64,000 nucleotides of DNA from Rubellimicrobium arenae (GTDB lineage Bacteria > Pseudomonadota > Alphaproteobacteria > Rhodobacterales > Rhodobacteraceae), in NCBI RefSeq assembly GCF_017916295.1, contig NZ_JAFMSS010000003.1:381469-445468 (forward strand), written 5' to 3'. The notes under the pieces are model-generated. The model had not been told where the DNA came from. It searched no databases and saw only the letters and a list, made by a program, of their open reading frames with translations. Within the stretch, counting starts at the first letter, position 1. Each line of letters starts with the position of its first letter. Shown here piece by piece: positions 26,435-35,678 of this stretch. The position numbers and the translations under genes are program-made.

Positions 26435-27490
26435 ATGACCGCCACCCTTTCCCGTGCCGGTCCCGTCCGGCGTGCCTGGCTTCCAGTCCTCCGGAAGCTG
26501 GGCACGTCCCTGGCGGTGATCTCGACCACGCTCCTCGGCCTTCTGGTCATCACCTTCGTGGTCGGGCGGATGGTCCCGGCCGACCCGGTTCTGGCCATCG
26601 TCGGCGACCAGGCCGATCAGGCGGCCTACGACCGCGTCTACGAGGAGCTCGGTCTCGACCAGCCGTTGCCCGTGCAGTTCGCGCGCTACCTGGGCGACGT
26701 CCTGCGCTTGGACTTCGGCGTCTCGCACATCACCAAGAACCCGGTCGCGCTCGACCTTGCCCGGGTCTTTCCGGCCACCCTGGAGCTCGCCACGGCCGCG
26801 CTGATCATCGGCACGCTCCTGGGGGTTCCGCTGGGCGTCCTGGCCGCCGTGCATCGCGGACGCTGGATCGACCACATCGCCCGCGTGGTCGGGCTCCTGG
26901 GCTACTCGACGCCGGTGTTCTGGTTCGGGATGATGGCGATCCTCATCTTCTACGCCCGCCTCGACTGGGTTCCGGCGGGCGGACGGGTCGAGCTCTACTA
27001 CGAGGGGATCGTCGAAGGGCCGACGGGCTTTCTCGTCCTCGACGCCATCCTCGCCGGAGAGTGGGAGGTGATGCGCAGCGCGCTCATGCACATGCTGATG
27101 CCGGCGCTCATCCTCGGCTATGCGACGACCGCCTATATCAGCCGGATGAGCCGCAGCTTCATGCTGGAGCAGCTCCATCAGGAGTACATCCTGACCGCGC
27201 AGGCCAAGGGCGCGAGCCGCCACGCCGTGATCTGGAAGCACGCCTTCGGCAACATGCGCGTCCAGCTTCTCACCGTGATCGCCTTGGCCTATTGCGGCCT
27301 GCTGGACGGCACGGTGCTGGTCGAGACGGTCTTCGGCTGGCCGGGCTTGGGCCAGTATCTCACGACCGCCCTGTTCTTTGCCGACATGAATGCCGTGCTC
27401 GGGGCGGTTCTCCTGATCGGCCTGATCTCCATCGGGGTGAACCTTCTGTGCGACATCGTCTACCGCATGCTGGATCCGAGGACGCGATGA
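26435..27490 (+). CDS. ABC transporter permease, DppB type
   Basis: 351 residues with an N-terminal transmembrane helix (about 25-45) and five further helices at about 125-330. The BPD_transp_1 EAA-like loop reads ILTAQAKGASRHAVIWKHAF. It forms half of the translocation channel with the next gene, which overlaps it by 4 bp (ATGA at 27487). It starts 6 bp after the SBP stop, so it is part of the same operon. Confidence 0.9.
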   Translation: MTATLSRAGPVRRAWLPVLRKLGTSLAVISTTLLGLLVITFVVGRMVPADPVLAIVGDQADQAAYDRVYEELGLDQPLPVQFARYLGDVLRLDFGVSHITKNPVALDLARVFPATLELATAALIIGTLLGVPLGVLAAVHRGRWIDHIARVVGLLGYSTPVFWFGMMAILIFYARLDWVPAGGRVELYYEGIVEGPTGFLVLDAILAGEWEVMRSALMHMLMPALILGYATTAYISRMSRSFMLEQLHQEYILTAQAKGASRHAVIWKHAFGNMRVQLLTVIALAYCGLLDGTVLVETVFGWPGLGQYLTTALFFADMNAVLGAVLLIGLISIGVNLLCDIVYRMLDPRTR

Positions 27491-28410
27491 CCGACATGGC
27501 CGTTCCATCCCGCCGCCATCGCCTCCACGCCTGGCTGGTCGACGAAGAAGTCACCTCCGGCCGCCAGGCGCGGGCGCAGCAATGGTACCGGGGCTTCCGA
27601 TCGCTCACGTCCAGTCCCGTCGCGGTCCTGGGGCTGCTGATCGTGGCGGCGCTGATCCTCGCGGCCCTGTTCGCGCCGTGGCTCGCCACGCATGACCCCT
27701 ATCGCCAGGATCTGACCCTGACGCTGCTCCGGCCCTCGGCCGAGCACTGGATGGGCACGGACGAGCTTGGCCGCGATGTCTGGTCGCGTCTCGTCTACGG
27801 CGCCCGGACCACGCTCTACATCACCATCCTGGTCACGGTGATCGTCGGCCCGATCGGCTTCCTGATCGGGGCGGTCGCGGGCTACGCGGGGGGCTGGGTC
27901 GACGTGATCCTGATGCGCGTGACCGACATCCTGCTCGCCTTTCCCAGCCTCGTTCTGGCGCTGGCGTTCTCGGCCTCGCTGGGGCCGGGCATCGGCAATG
28001 CGGTCCTTGCCATCGCGCTGACCATCTGGCCCCCCGTGGCGCGGCTCGCCCGGGCCGAGACCCTGACGGTGCGCAACTCCGACTATGTGGCCGCGGCCCG
28101 CCTCCAGGGAGCGTCGATGGGACGGATCATCCGCCGGCACATCCTGCCGATCTGCCTGCCCTCGATCATCGTGCGGCTCACGCTGAACATGGCGAGCGTC
28201 ATCCTGACGGCAGCAGGGCTTGGCTTCCTTGGCCTCGGCGCCCAGCCGCCGATCGCGGAATGGGGCGCCATGGCGGCGTCGGGGCGCGAATACCTGATCG
28301 ACGCCTGGTGGCTCACGACCTTCCCGGGGCTCGCCATCCTCACCGTCTCGATGGCCTTCAACCTGCTGGGCGACGGGCTGCGCGACGTGCTCGATCCCCG
28401 CAACGGCTGA
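27487..28410 (+). CDS. ABC transporter permease, DppC type
   Basis: 307 residues starting MTDMAVPSRR at an ATG that overlaps the preceding stop. There is a long cytoplasmic N-terminus with an OppC_N-like helix (about 50-70), then BPD_transp_1 with HWMGTDELGRDVWSRLVYG and the EAA loop YVAAARLQGASMGRIIRRHI. A much longer open frame runs upstream in the same frame but is the shadow of the preceding genes. It pairs with the DppB-type permease. Confidence 0.9.
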   Translation: MTDMAVPSRRHRLHAWLVDEEVTSGRQARAQQWYRGFRSLTSSPVAVLGLLIVAALILAALFAPWLATHDPYRQDLTLTLLRPSAEHWMGTDELGRDVWSRLVYGARTTLYITILVTVIVGPIGFLIGAVAGYAGGWVDVILMRVTDILLAFPSLVLALAFSASLGPGIGNAVLAIALTIWPPVARLARAETLTVRNSDYVAAARLQGASMGRIIRRHILPICLPSIIVRLTLNMASVILTAAGLGFLGLGAQPPIAEWGAMAASGREYLIDAWWLTTFPGLAILTVSMAFNLLGDGLRDVLDPRNG

Positions 28411-28420
28411 GAGTGACATC

Positions 28421-29269
28421 ATGAACGAACCCATCCTGTCGGTCCGGAACCTCAATGTCACCTTCCCGGGCCTGGGCCGCGTCACGCACGCGGTCCGCGG
28501 CGTGTCCTTCGACATCGGGAACGAGAAGGTGGGGCTGATCGGCGAAAGCGGCTCGGGCAAGTCCCTGACCGGCCGGTCGATCATGCGGCTCCTGCCCAAG
28601 GCGGCGATCCCGCGGGCGGACCGCCTGCGCTTCGACGGCCGGGAAATCCTGGATCTGCCCGAGGCCGAGATGCGTCACCTCCGGGGGCACCGGATCGCGA
28701 TGATCCTCCAGGACCCGAAGTTCTCGTTGAACCCGGTGATGTGCGTGGGCGACCAGATCGCCGAGACCTGCCGCATCCACCTGAAGCTCGGGCGCCAGGA
28801 CGCGCGCCTGCGGGCCATGGAGCTGCTCGAGAAGGTGCATATCCGCGACCCCGAACGCGTCTATCCCCTTTACCCGCACGAGGTGTCGGGCGGGATGGGC
28901 CAGCGCATCATGATCGCGATGATGGTGGTCGCCCGGCCATCCCTCATCATCGCGGACGAGCCGACGTCGGCCCTCGATGTCAGCGTGCGCGCCCAGGTCC
29001 TGCGGCTCCTGGACGAGTTGCGGTCCGAGACGGCGACCGGGCTGCTCTTCATCTCGCACGACCTCAATCTGGTGCGGCGCTTCTGCGACCGGGTCATCAT
29101 CATGTACGCTGGGCGGATCGTGGAAACTCTCCCCGCAGCACGCCTCCACGAGGCCGAGCATCCCTACACCCAGGGCCTTCTCGCGGCCCTGCCCCGGCTC
29201 GACCGCCCGGTCGACCGGCTCGCCGTGCTCCGGCGGGATCCAACTTGGACCGAGGAGGTCGCCCCATGA
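28421..29269 (+). CDS. ABC transporter ATPase, DppD type
   Basis: 282 residues: Walker A GESGSGKSLT (about 41-50), Q-loop MILQDPKFSLNPVM, signature VSGGMGQRIMIAMMV (a variant of the usual QRV form), Walker B LIIADEPTSALD and the H-loop ISHDLNLV. The C-terminal HPYTQGLLAALPRL is the start of the oligopeptide-transporter extension. It powers uptake together with the DppF-type ATPase, whose ATG overlaps this stop (29266-29269). Confidence 0.9.
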   Translation: MNEPILSVRNLNVTFPGLGRVTHAVRGVSFDIGNEKVGLIGESGSGKSLTGRSIMRLLPKAAIPRADRLRFDGREILDLPEAEMRHLRGHRIAMILQDPKFSLNPVMCVGDQIAETCRIHLKLGRQDARLRAMELLEKVHIRDPERVYPLYPHEVSGGMGQRIMIAMMVVARPSLIIADEPTSALDVSVRAQVLRLLDELRSETATGLLFISHDLNLVRRFCDRVIIMYAGRIVETLPAARLHEAEHPYTQGLLAALPRLDRPVDRLAVLRRDPTWTEEVAP

Positions 29270-30012
29270 TCGACGTGGAGAACCTCAACGTCTTCTACGG
29301 GCGCGGCGCCCAACGATTCCATGCCGTGCGCGGGGTCAGCTTCCGCGTCGCCCGGGGCGAGACCTACGGCCTCGTGGGCGAGAGCGGGTCGGGCAAGTCG
29401 TCGGTGCTGAACGCCATCGCGGGACGGCACACCGACTGGACGGGGTCCGTCCGGCTGGATGGGACCTCCGTCGATCCCATGCGACGGACAACCGTTGACC
29501 GCCGCAAGATCCAGATCGTGTTCCAGGACCCCTACGGAGCCATCCACCCCCGGCACACCGTAGGCTCCACCATAGCGGAGCCGCTCGAGATCCATGGGCT
29601 CCCCGATCCGGGGGCGACAGTCGAGCGGCTGCTCGCGCAGGTCTGTCTTCCGCCGCGCTTCCGCTGGCGCTATCCCCACCAGATCTCGGGAGGCCAGCGG
29701 CAGCGCGTTTCCATCGCCCGGGCCCTTGCCCTCGACTCCCCCATCCTGCTCCTCGACGAGCCGACATCGGCGCTGGATGTCAGCGTGCAGGCGGAGGTGT
29801 TGAACCTTCTTCAGGATCTGCGTTCCGAACGCGGGCTGACCTACCTGATGGTCACGCATGACATGGGTGTGGTGGGTCACATGTGCGACCGCATCGGCGT
29901 CATGCGCGACGGCCAGATTATCGAAGAACTCACGCGCGAGGCGCTGATCGCCGGCCGCGTCGCCCACCCCTACACGAAGGAGCTCCGGGAGACGGCCCTG
30001 CTGGTGGGCTGA
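29266..30012 (+). CDS. ABC transporter ATPase, DppF type
   Basis: 248 residues: Walker A GESGSGKSSV, Q-loop IVFQDPYGAIHPRHTV, signature ISGGQRQRVSIARAL, Walker B ILLLDEPTSALD and H-loop VTHDMGVV. It ends soon after HPYTKELRETALLVG, so it lacks the longer C-terminal tail of many DppF proteins. It is the last gene of the five-gene transporter operon; translational coupling to the DppD-type ATPase fits a heterodimeric motor. Confidence 0.9.
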   Translation: MIDVENLNVFYGRGAQRFHAVRGVSFRVARGETYGLVGESGSGKSSVLNAIAGRHTDWTGSVRLDGTSVDPMRRTTVDRRKIQIVFQDPYGAIHPRHTVGSTIAEPLEIHGLPDPGATVERLLAQVCLPPRFRWRYPHQISGGQRQRVSIARALALDSPILLLDEPTSALDVSVQAEVLNLLQDLRSERGLTYLMVTHDMGVVGHMCDRIGVMRDGQIIEELTREALIAGRVAHPYTKELRETALLVG

Positions 30013-31025
30013 AGGCCATCGCTGGCCATCCCTCCTGGGATCTGGTCCGGCAGGACCTGCGTGAGTGAGCTTGGCGCTGAGACCGGCAAGGTCGCGATCA
30101 CCCGACGACTTGCGAACCGCCTTGCGGTGGCAGGCATTCCGGGCCGGTTAAGCACTCCGGACTCTCGAGGCCACCTCATGGGACTACAGCGTGAAGGATA
30201 CCTTGGGCCTGCCGGGCTGACCCGTGAGTCCTGGGGCCAAGCGCCTGGTGCGCCTGTGGTCCTTATTGCAGCGCATCGCTCCGTGCGCTTGATGGATTCG
30301 ACGCCGGCGCGTCATGCTGACGTCCTCGCACAACTCGACCTGACTTCGGACCGCGCCCGCTTCAGGACCTGCCGGCGCTGAGAGCGGGCGCACTCAGGCT
30401 TGGGCCCAACGTCAGGCAAGTCCGCTCGCCCAAGCAAAAGCCGAGCGATCGGCCCCCTGTCTCAAAGCCCGCCCCGCCTTGGGCGACCGGGCATCAAGGT
30501 GATGCCCGGCCCGTGCCTCGCCCAAGCTGAGCCCCCGGATGCGCAGCTTGAGAAGCGAGGTGGGCGCGCGACACTGGTTCCAGTCGCGGGAGCCTTAACG
30601 TAGTCGGCAGCGAACATGTCGACCGGCCTTCCTGCGCAGAGTGGCCGACCGCCCCGGCGCATCTGCGCGTCGACCCTCCGGCCTCAAGTCCTTGCGCTGC
30701 GCAGGCGCGCGCTGGACCGGGACCGACCCACGCACGGTCCCGAGCCTTGGCCCACGCACCACGTTGGCCCTTCCTCATCAAACCGACTCGGCGCCCGCGC
30801 GCCGCGACTGGAAGTCAGGTCGACCTTTCTCCCGTCGGCGTCTGATCGGTCAGAGCCGATCCAGATGCCGCCTGCCTATTCCAAGTGCACGACGAGGGGC
30901 GCACTTCCGTGCCCCCATCCTCCCGCCTACTGCGCGACTTCCATCGACCACATCGGGCCATATCGTCCGACGGCGCACTCCCTCCAGCTTCGCCACGACC
31001 ACCGAGCGACAGGCCCGGAGGCGAA
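30013..31025. other. gene-free GC-rich stretch with one long hairpin
   Basis: No frame gives a recognisable protein. It marks the boundary between the high-GC Dpp operon and the AT-richer glycan locus that begins near 31030. The only structured element I see is the hairpin at 30478-30526. Confidence 0.4.
30478..30526. repeat. long two-part hairpin (REP-like or terminator-like)
   Basis: The outer arms CTTGGGCGA (30478-30486) and TCGCCCAAG (30518-30526) enclose inner arms CCGGGCATCA (30487-30496) and TGATGCCCGG (30500-30509) with a 3-base loop. An 8-base bulge (30510-30517) lies on one side. It is 465 bp after the transporter operon, too far for a simple terminator. It may be a REP-type palindrome. 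Confidence 0.5.
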
Positions 31026-32211
31026 CTAAGTTCTCAACCCACTCGAAGCCGAGCCAAGATTGCGGTTCTTCCACCTGCCGTCCAGCCAAGCCCCCAAGAA
31101 CATTGGCACCGGACTACTGAGCAGAAACGCCGCCAAGTATCCTTCACTGACGTTACCTTTCCCGATCATCAGCGCCACGATATAGATGTAAAATATGTGA
31201 ACCGAGAAGACCTGCAGCGAATGCTGTCCCAAGAAAACGAAAGGTTTCCAAGTGACTACTGCCGCAAAGCCATGCGAAACAATTCGCAGGACTCCACTTT
31301 TAGACGACGGGCCAGCGACCAGCAACCAAGTCAGGAGAAAGGCATCCACCAGGAAGGACGCAAGATAGATCGGACCGACATCATTTTTGCTCATCAGACC
31401 AAATCGCGAGCCATGGAGATCTCCACCATAAATGATATCAATGACACGCAGAAACACCGGGGCCAAAAAGATAAAGAGAGCCATAGCCAGGTAGACGATG
31501 ATTTCCCAACCCGATCTTGCAACGGATCGGACCGGATTCCTACCAGTCGCTATAAGTATCCGATCAAGAGGCCAACAGAAAACAGCAGTTGCCAGCCCAT
31601 CAGGTCGAAGTAGATGCCAAAGACCACCTCACTTTTTTGAGCCCAAGGAAGCGCTCTGCTCGACTGGTCAGGAACTCAGAGAGACCCGTCTGAGCCAGCA
31701 GCCATAGCAGTATGCTTGCTACCATGACCTGAACCACGTAGCCGCGACGGAACAGCCGTAACACGAGTGGCGTCCCCGCAAGGAACATCATGTACATCGG
31801 AAGGATGTCCATATAGCTCAGATCGGCTGAAAGGCTTAGCGCAACCAACTTGCTCCGCAATGGATCGCTCATGAATGGATGAAGCTGGCGGACCTCCAAA
31901 CTCAGCCCAAGCGCTATCCCTGACATCAGAAGGAGAACAAAGATCAGAGTTGCGTGATAAAGATACAGAGTCCTGACACGGGTGAGGACGATGCGCGTCA
32001 TCCCGTCAGTACCTACCCGGATCATCCGGCCAGTGTAAATGAACCCGGCCATCAAGCCCGACAGAAAGACGAATCCGTTTGAAGCATCAGCCAAGCTAAT
32101 ATCGTGGTGGCTTATTTTGCCGAGCCAAGAATTAACCACTGCCTGCATGTGCGAGTGCATCATCAGAATCAGAAAGATTCCACGCAGCCCATCTAGGGAG
32201 TGAAAGCGCAT
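31026..32211 (-). pseudogene. OpgC-like membrane acyltransferase, broken by two frameshifts
   Basis: The N-terminal part (32211-31600, 203 residues) starts MRFHSLDGLRGIFLILMMHS, with FVFLSGLMAGFIYTGR and several helices, as in OpgC-type glucan succinyltransferases. After GLKK the frame fails at the six-base T run 31633-31638. One extra base restores SEVVFGIYFDLMGWQLLFSV, the expected conserved segment. That frame then meets TAG at 31550-31552, while the next frame continues as RILIATGRNP...WEIIVYLAMALFIF and joins the C-terminal half (to 31026, ending SSGLRT). Repaired length is about 395 residues, normal for the family. The lesions are either true decay or sequencing errors. It would O-acylate a periplasmic or surface glycan. 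Confidence 0.75.
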
Positions 32212-32368
32212 CAGCTTATTGGAACTCCATGTATACGCCGGTCAGGCTTGGTCGATTTTCGCAGAAACAATCAAGGCAGTTGACAAAACCGCAAGGCCGC
32301 CACCGCTTTGGTGCATTTCCTGTCTCCATGGACCTCCAAGATCTGCTGGACGGAAATGCTCACTGAGT

Positions 32369-32395
32369 GCAGCAGGTTTCGTTGAAACCTGCTGC
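32369..32395. terminator. perfect 12-bp stem-loop after the GT-C-like gene
   Basis: GCAGCAGGTTTC (32369-32380) pairs perfectly with GAAACCTGCTGC (32384-32395) around GTT. It lies in the gap downstream of the membrane glycosyltransferase (stop at 32496, minus strand) and upstream of the OpgC-like gene. It is probably a terminator or an mRNA 3'-stabiliser; no U-run is present. Confidence 0.55.
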
Positions 32396-32495
32396 CGTAA
32401 TGTCTGGATCTTGCCCGCCAACTGATGTCGTGCGGCGGGCTGGCCCTTGGATTTATGACATGAGAACTTTGGATATGTTCGCCAGCTGAACCACT

Positions 32496-33788
32496 CTAGG
32501 CCTCAGGGCCAAGTGGCGGATCCGCTGGCATGGGATCGAGTTTCTCCGGGATCGGGTGCGGACGCCGGAATATTTCGTAAGCAGCCGCGGGATCGCTTTG
32601 GACAGCAATATCGGAGCGGACCTTCGAGTAGTCATGGAGGTTGGCGGCTCCCAGAAGAACTCCGACGGCGGCCATGACAAGAAGCGGCCAGCGCGCTCTC
32701 ATCTGCGAAAGGCCTAAGGCGATGAATGTCGCAGCAATCGGCACGTAGTTGGGCGCAAACAGAAATGCATGACGGCGATCATAGAACGTATGCAGGATGA
32801 AACCTGCCAGCGGGAAGAGAGCAAGCGCAAGAGGCACGGGACCCAGCGATCTCAGGCAGAAACCGAGCACCGCCAACATTCCCAGGCCAGCCGCGATGGC
32901 GACTGGGCTTTCGGGCGAGAGCGGGGATACCGCGTAGGCTCCACCCAGGATCGGGGCCGGAAAGGCGCCGACGTATCTGGTTTCAGAAAGGATCTGCAAC
33001 AGCTGAGGGATCGAATCGTTGCGCAATGCGTAATATTGAACAAGCCAAGCCAAGGCCAGCAGACCGATTCCAGCGAGCGTATCGCTCGCCAGTTGAGGAC
33101 CGACGGTCACCAGATGCCGGATCGGCCGCGATCTGACGCTCCAGCCCGCGAGCGCAAGCATTCCAAGACCCCAGGACAGCACGTTCGTCAGCACCATCGA
33201 GATGGCAACCACAAAGGCACCGGCGACGGCCAGGCGCCGCCATGCCGGATCATCGGGCAGAGCGCGGAGCAGGATGGTCAGGAGGAGCACCGAAGCTCCG
33301 CCGAGAACATGCGTCTCGGGCACCGCGATCCAGAAAACGAAACTGCCCGATCCGAGCGTCAGCACTGTGGCCGCCGTCGCTGCCAACCTTCCACCGCCCC
33401 ATACTCGGGTTGCGATATAGGTCAGCGAAGCAATGGTGACTGCGATCAGGCTATAATACGCCAGGACGGCGACGTCCAAGCTCGTATCGCGTCCGGCAAC
33501 AGCACGAACCAGGACACCCAATGCGCCGAACAGGGGGTGCACCGACAGGCGATCGAACCTCGAGTTCGGGTCGAAGAGATTGGTCAGCACACGATCGGTG
33601 TCCGAACCATAATAGACGTTGTGCCTTGGGATCAGGCCGCCGCCCGCCCCATGAATGACATAGGTCGCCGCAACAGCAATGGCAGCCAGCCCCAGGATTG
33701 CCGCCCCATCGAAAGCCAGTTCCCGCATCTGGAAAACTCGGGGGCTACGTTGCACGCGAACGGGATTCCCCGCGCTGTAAACTGTCAT
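32496..33788 (-). CDS. GT-C/GT39-like integral membrane protein (putative polyprenyl-P-sugar glycosyltransferase)
   Basis: 430 residues with about ten transmembrane helices. After the first helix comes a periplasmic loop with NVYYGSDTDRVLTNLFDPNSRF, then HPLFGALG. Acidic D/E residues in the first loop followed by many helices are the layout of GT-C glycosyltransferases, though no family-defining motif is certain. It would transfer a sugar from a polyprenyl-phosphate carrier on the periplasmic side. It is 15 bp downstream of the SMR-type gene, in the same operon as the HAD-UbiA fusion. A membrane protein of other function cannot be excluded. Confidence 0.6.
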   Translation of the reverse strand: MTVYSAGNPVRVQRSPRVFQMRELAFDGAAILGLAAIAVAATYVIHGAGGGLIPRHNVYYGSDTDRVLTNLFDPNSRFDRLSVHPLFGALGVLVRAVAGRDTSLDVAVLAYYSLIAVTIASLTYIATRVWGGGRLAATAATVLTLGSGSFVFWIAVPETHVLGGASVLLLTILLRALPDDPAWRRLAVAGAFVVAISMVLTNVLSWGLGMLALAGWSVRSRPIRHLVTVGPQLASDTLAGIGLLALAWLVQYYALRNDSIPQLLQILSETRYVGAFPAPILGGAYAVSPLSPESPVAIAAGLGMLAVLGFCLRSLGPVPLALALFPLAGFILHTFYDRRHAFLFAPNYVPIAATFIALGLSQMRARWPLLVMAAVGVLLGAANLHDYSKVRSDIAVQSDPAAAYEIFRRPHPIPEKLDPMPADPPLGPEA

Positions 33789-33803
33789 GATCGGAAACCC
33801 GTT

Positions 33804-34175
33804 CTATCCTTTGGTGACAAACAAAATGCCAAGAACAATAAGCGCGCAGCCCGCCAATTGGGACAAGGACACGGTCTCGCCCAGAACGGTCACACTCAAC
33901 ATGAGGACCACGGCGAAGCCCAAGCCTACCATGGGGTAAGCTACGGAAAGTTCGATGCGCGACAGCACATAGACCCAGATTATGGCAGACGCCGCGTAGA
34001 GACCGAAGCCGAGCAGGAGCGGCCAATTCCATAACAGGTTCCCGACCTGCCCCATAAATCCAGTGCTCTGCCCAGCACCTGATAGGCGGGTTGCACCCAT
34101 CTTGAGCAAGAGCTGCCCGAACGCCCCTAGAACTATGCTGAGCGTCGCCGCGAAGTAGCCTGCAAACTGTGTCAT
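33804..34175 (-). CDS. SMR/EmrE-like small membrane protein (putative lipid-linked sugar flippase subunit)
   Basis: 123 residues with four predicted transmembrane helices. The first reads AATLSIVLGAFGQLLLKMGA, in which the usual EmrE glutamate position is replaced. The last helices contain IELSVAYPMVGLGFAVVLM and LAGCALIVLGILFVT. It resembles ArnE/ArnF-type flippase subunits more than drug pumps. Its ATG overlaps the stop of the HAD-UbiA gene (34172-34175), so translation is coupled. In this setting it could flip a polyprenyl-phospho-pentose for the GT-C-like protein. Confidence 0.7.
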   Translation of the reverse strand: MTQFAGYFAATLSIVLGAFGQLLLKMGATRLSGAGQSTGFMGQVGNLLWNWPLLLGFGLYAASAIIWVYVLSRIELSVAYPMVGLGFAVVLMLSVTVLGETVSLSQLAGCALIVLGILFVTKG

Positions 34176-35671
34176 GATGCTGTGGACGCGGCAAAGGCAA
34201 GGAACATGAGGCCCAGGGCATAGTGGCTCTTGCGATCCCGAAGGGCGAATACGATGGGATCGTGATGCATCTCGCCTCGCCTCACCTTGAGCCAGACCCG
34301 GTTCAGCCAGTAGAGGAGCACGATCCCGGAAATCATCAGGAAGTCCGGATGAGGGTACATCTGCCGGATCAGCGGATCCTGAGTGTAGATCATCAGCACG
34401 ATCACGGCGGAATAGGCCGAGATGACGCCGATCATCGTCATCACCTCAAGGTCACCGATCTGGTAGCCTCTCCGGCCACTCACGCTGCGGCCTTTCTCGG
34501 CATACATCACGAGTTCAGAGCATCGCTTTGCGGCGGCGAGCGATAGAAAGAAGAACACGCAGAAGGACAGGAGCCAACTCGAGATCTCGATTCCCGTCGC
34601 CGCCGCGCCGCCGACCACCCTGAGAGCGTAGAGGCTGGCCAGCCAAAGGATATCGATCCCAGGCTTGGTCTTGACGTAGAAGGAATAGATCGACGTCGCA
34701 GCGATATAAATCGCGACCACAAGCGCCAAGCTGGGTGCGACGGCCAAGGCGATCAGGATGGATGCCAGATTCAGGACGACCGTCGCAGCGAGGGCGGTCT
34801 GAGGGCGAATGAGCCCTGCCGCAATCGGGCGGTGCTGCTTCTTGGGATGATGCCGGTCATCCTCGATATCGGCCAGGTCGTTGACCAGATAGATGCCAGA
34901 GGCGGACATGGAGAAGCAGACGAAGGACAGCAGCGAGAGCGCCAATAGCCCCATATTCCCCCAGCTGTGTGCCGCGAGGACCGGGAGGAAGACGAGCAGG
35001 TTCTTCACCCACTGGTGCGGCCGCATCGCGGCGAGCAGGTTCCGGTAGCTGTCCTGCGTGAAATCGAAGGTCTGGCGCGGCTTCCTGAGTTCATTGACGG
35101 CCGAAATGACCGAGGGTCGAAGGTTGACCGTTCCGATCTCGGAGGCTGCCGACCAGATGGCCAGGTCACTCCTGTCGTCGCCGATATAGGCAAAGGACTG
35201 CTGGCCGATCTCTCCTTCGATCGCCTTCAGCTTCGTTGCGCCCTTGAGGTTGCGTTGCGCATCGCTCGCCATGACGCCCTGGAACAATCCCAGGTGATCT
35301 GCGACCGGCTCGGCAATGGAACGGTGGGAGGCAGTCGCAAGATAAAGGGGATGCCCGTCCACGGCGCGCTCACCTAGCCATGTCACCAGCTTTTCATTGT
35401 ACGGAAGCGTTGCCGCGTCGATCGTGACGTGCTTGCTGACCTCGTCCTTGAGTCTCTCGGGCCTTTTCGCATGTGCCATGAGGAGCCTCAGTGCCCGAGG
35501 CAGAGACCGGGAGCCCAACTGGCAGAGGCTCTCAACCAGCAGGTCGCCTTTGATGAGGGTGCCATCCAGGTCGACGATGATCGGGTGCTGCTTGGGGCCG
35601 TGCGTCAGAACTGTGTTATTTTTGTCTTCTTGTTCGATGGCGTGTCGTTGCGACGCCGAGTCGTCGAGCAC
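34172..35671 (-). CDS. HAD-phosphatase/UbiA-prenyltransferase fusion (decaprenyl-phosphate phosphoribosyltransferase-like)
   Basis: 499 residues. The N-terminal HAD domain (about 30-200) has the nucleophile motif IVDLDGTLIKGD, TASHRS and YIGDDRSDLAIW. The C-terminal UbiA domain (about 215-495) has eight or nine helices, the Mg/prenyl motif NDLADIEDDRHHPKK and YVKTKPGIDILWLASLYALRV split over the second conserved region, as in DPPR synthases. It would attach phosphoribose to polyprenyl phosphate and dephosphorylate it, giving polyprenyl-P-ribose. The start is GTG at 35669-35671. Its natural ribosome binding site is now 1.5 kb away, across the IS5 insertion, so translation is probably impaired. 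Confidence 0.8.
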   Translation of the reverse strand: MLDDSASQRHAIEQEDKNNTVLTHGPKQHPIIVDLDGTLIKGDLLVESLCQLGSRSLPRALRLLMAHAKRPERLKDEVSKHVTIDAATLPYNEKLVTWLGERAVDGHPLYLATASHRSIAEPVADHLGLFQGVMASDAQRNLKGATKLKAIEGEIGQQSFAYIGDDRSDLAIWSAASEIGTVNLRPSVISAVNELRKPRQTFDFTQDSYRNLLAAMRPHQWVKNLLVFLPVLAAHSWGNMGLLALSLLSFVCFSMSASGIYLVNDLADIEDDRHHPKKQHRPIAAGLIRPQTALAATVVLNLASILIALAVAPSLALVVAIYIAATSIYSFYVKTKPGIDILWLASLYALRVVGGAAATGIEISSWLLSFCVFFFLSLAAAKRCSELVMYAEKGRSVSGRRGYQIGDLEVMTMIGVISAYSAVIVLMIYTQDPLIRQMYPHPDFLMISGIVLLYWLNRVWLKVRRGEMHHDPIVFALRDRKSHYALGLMFLAFAASTAS

Positions 35672-35678
35672 CTAATTA

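Noticed and set aside
25234..28410. 1058-residue plus frame spanning several transporter genes
   Set aside because: Only the last 307 codons (from 27487) encode the DppC-type permease; the upstream part is out of frame with the real SBP and DppB genes.
34172..35671. ATG-started HAD-UbiA protein
   Set aside because: No ATG exists upstream of the HAD motif in frame; the start is GTG directly after a TAG in the IS flank.
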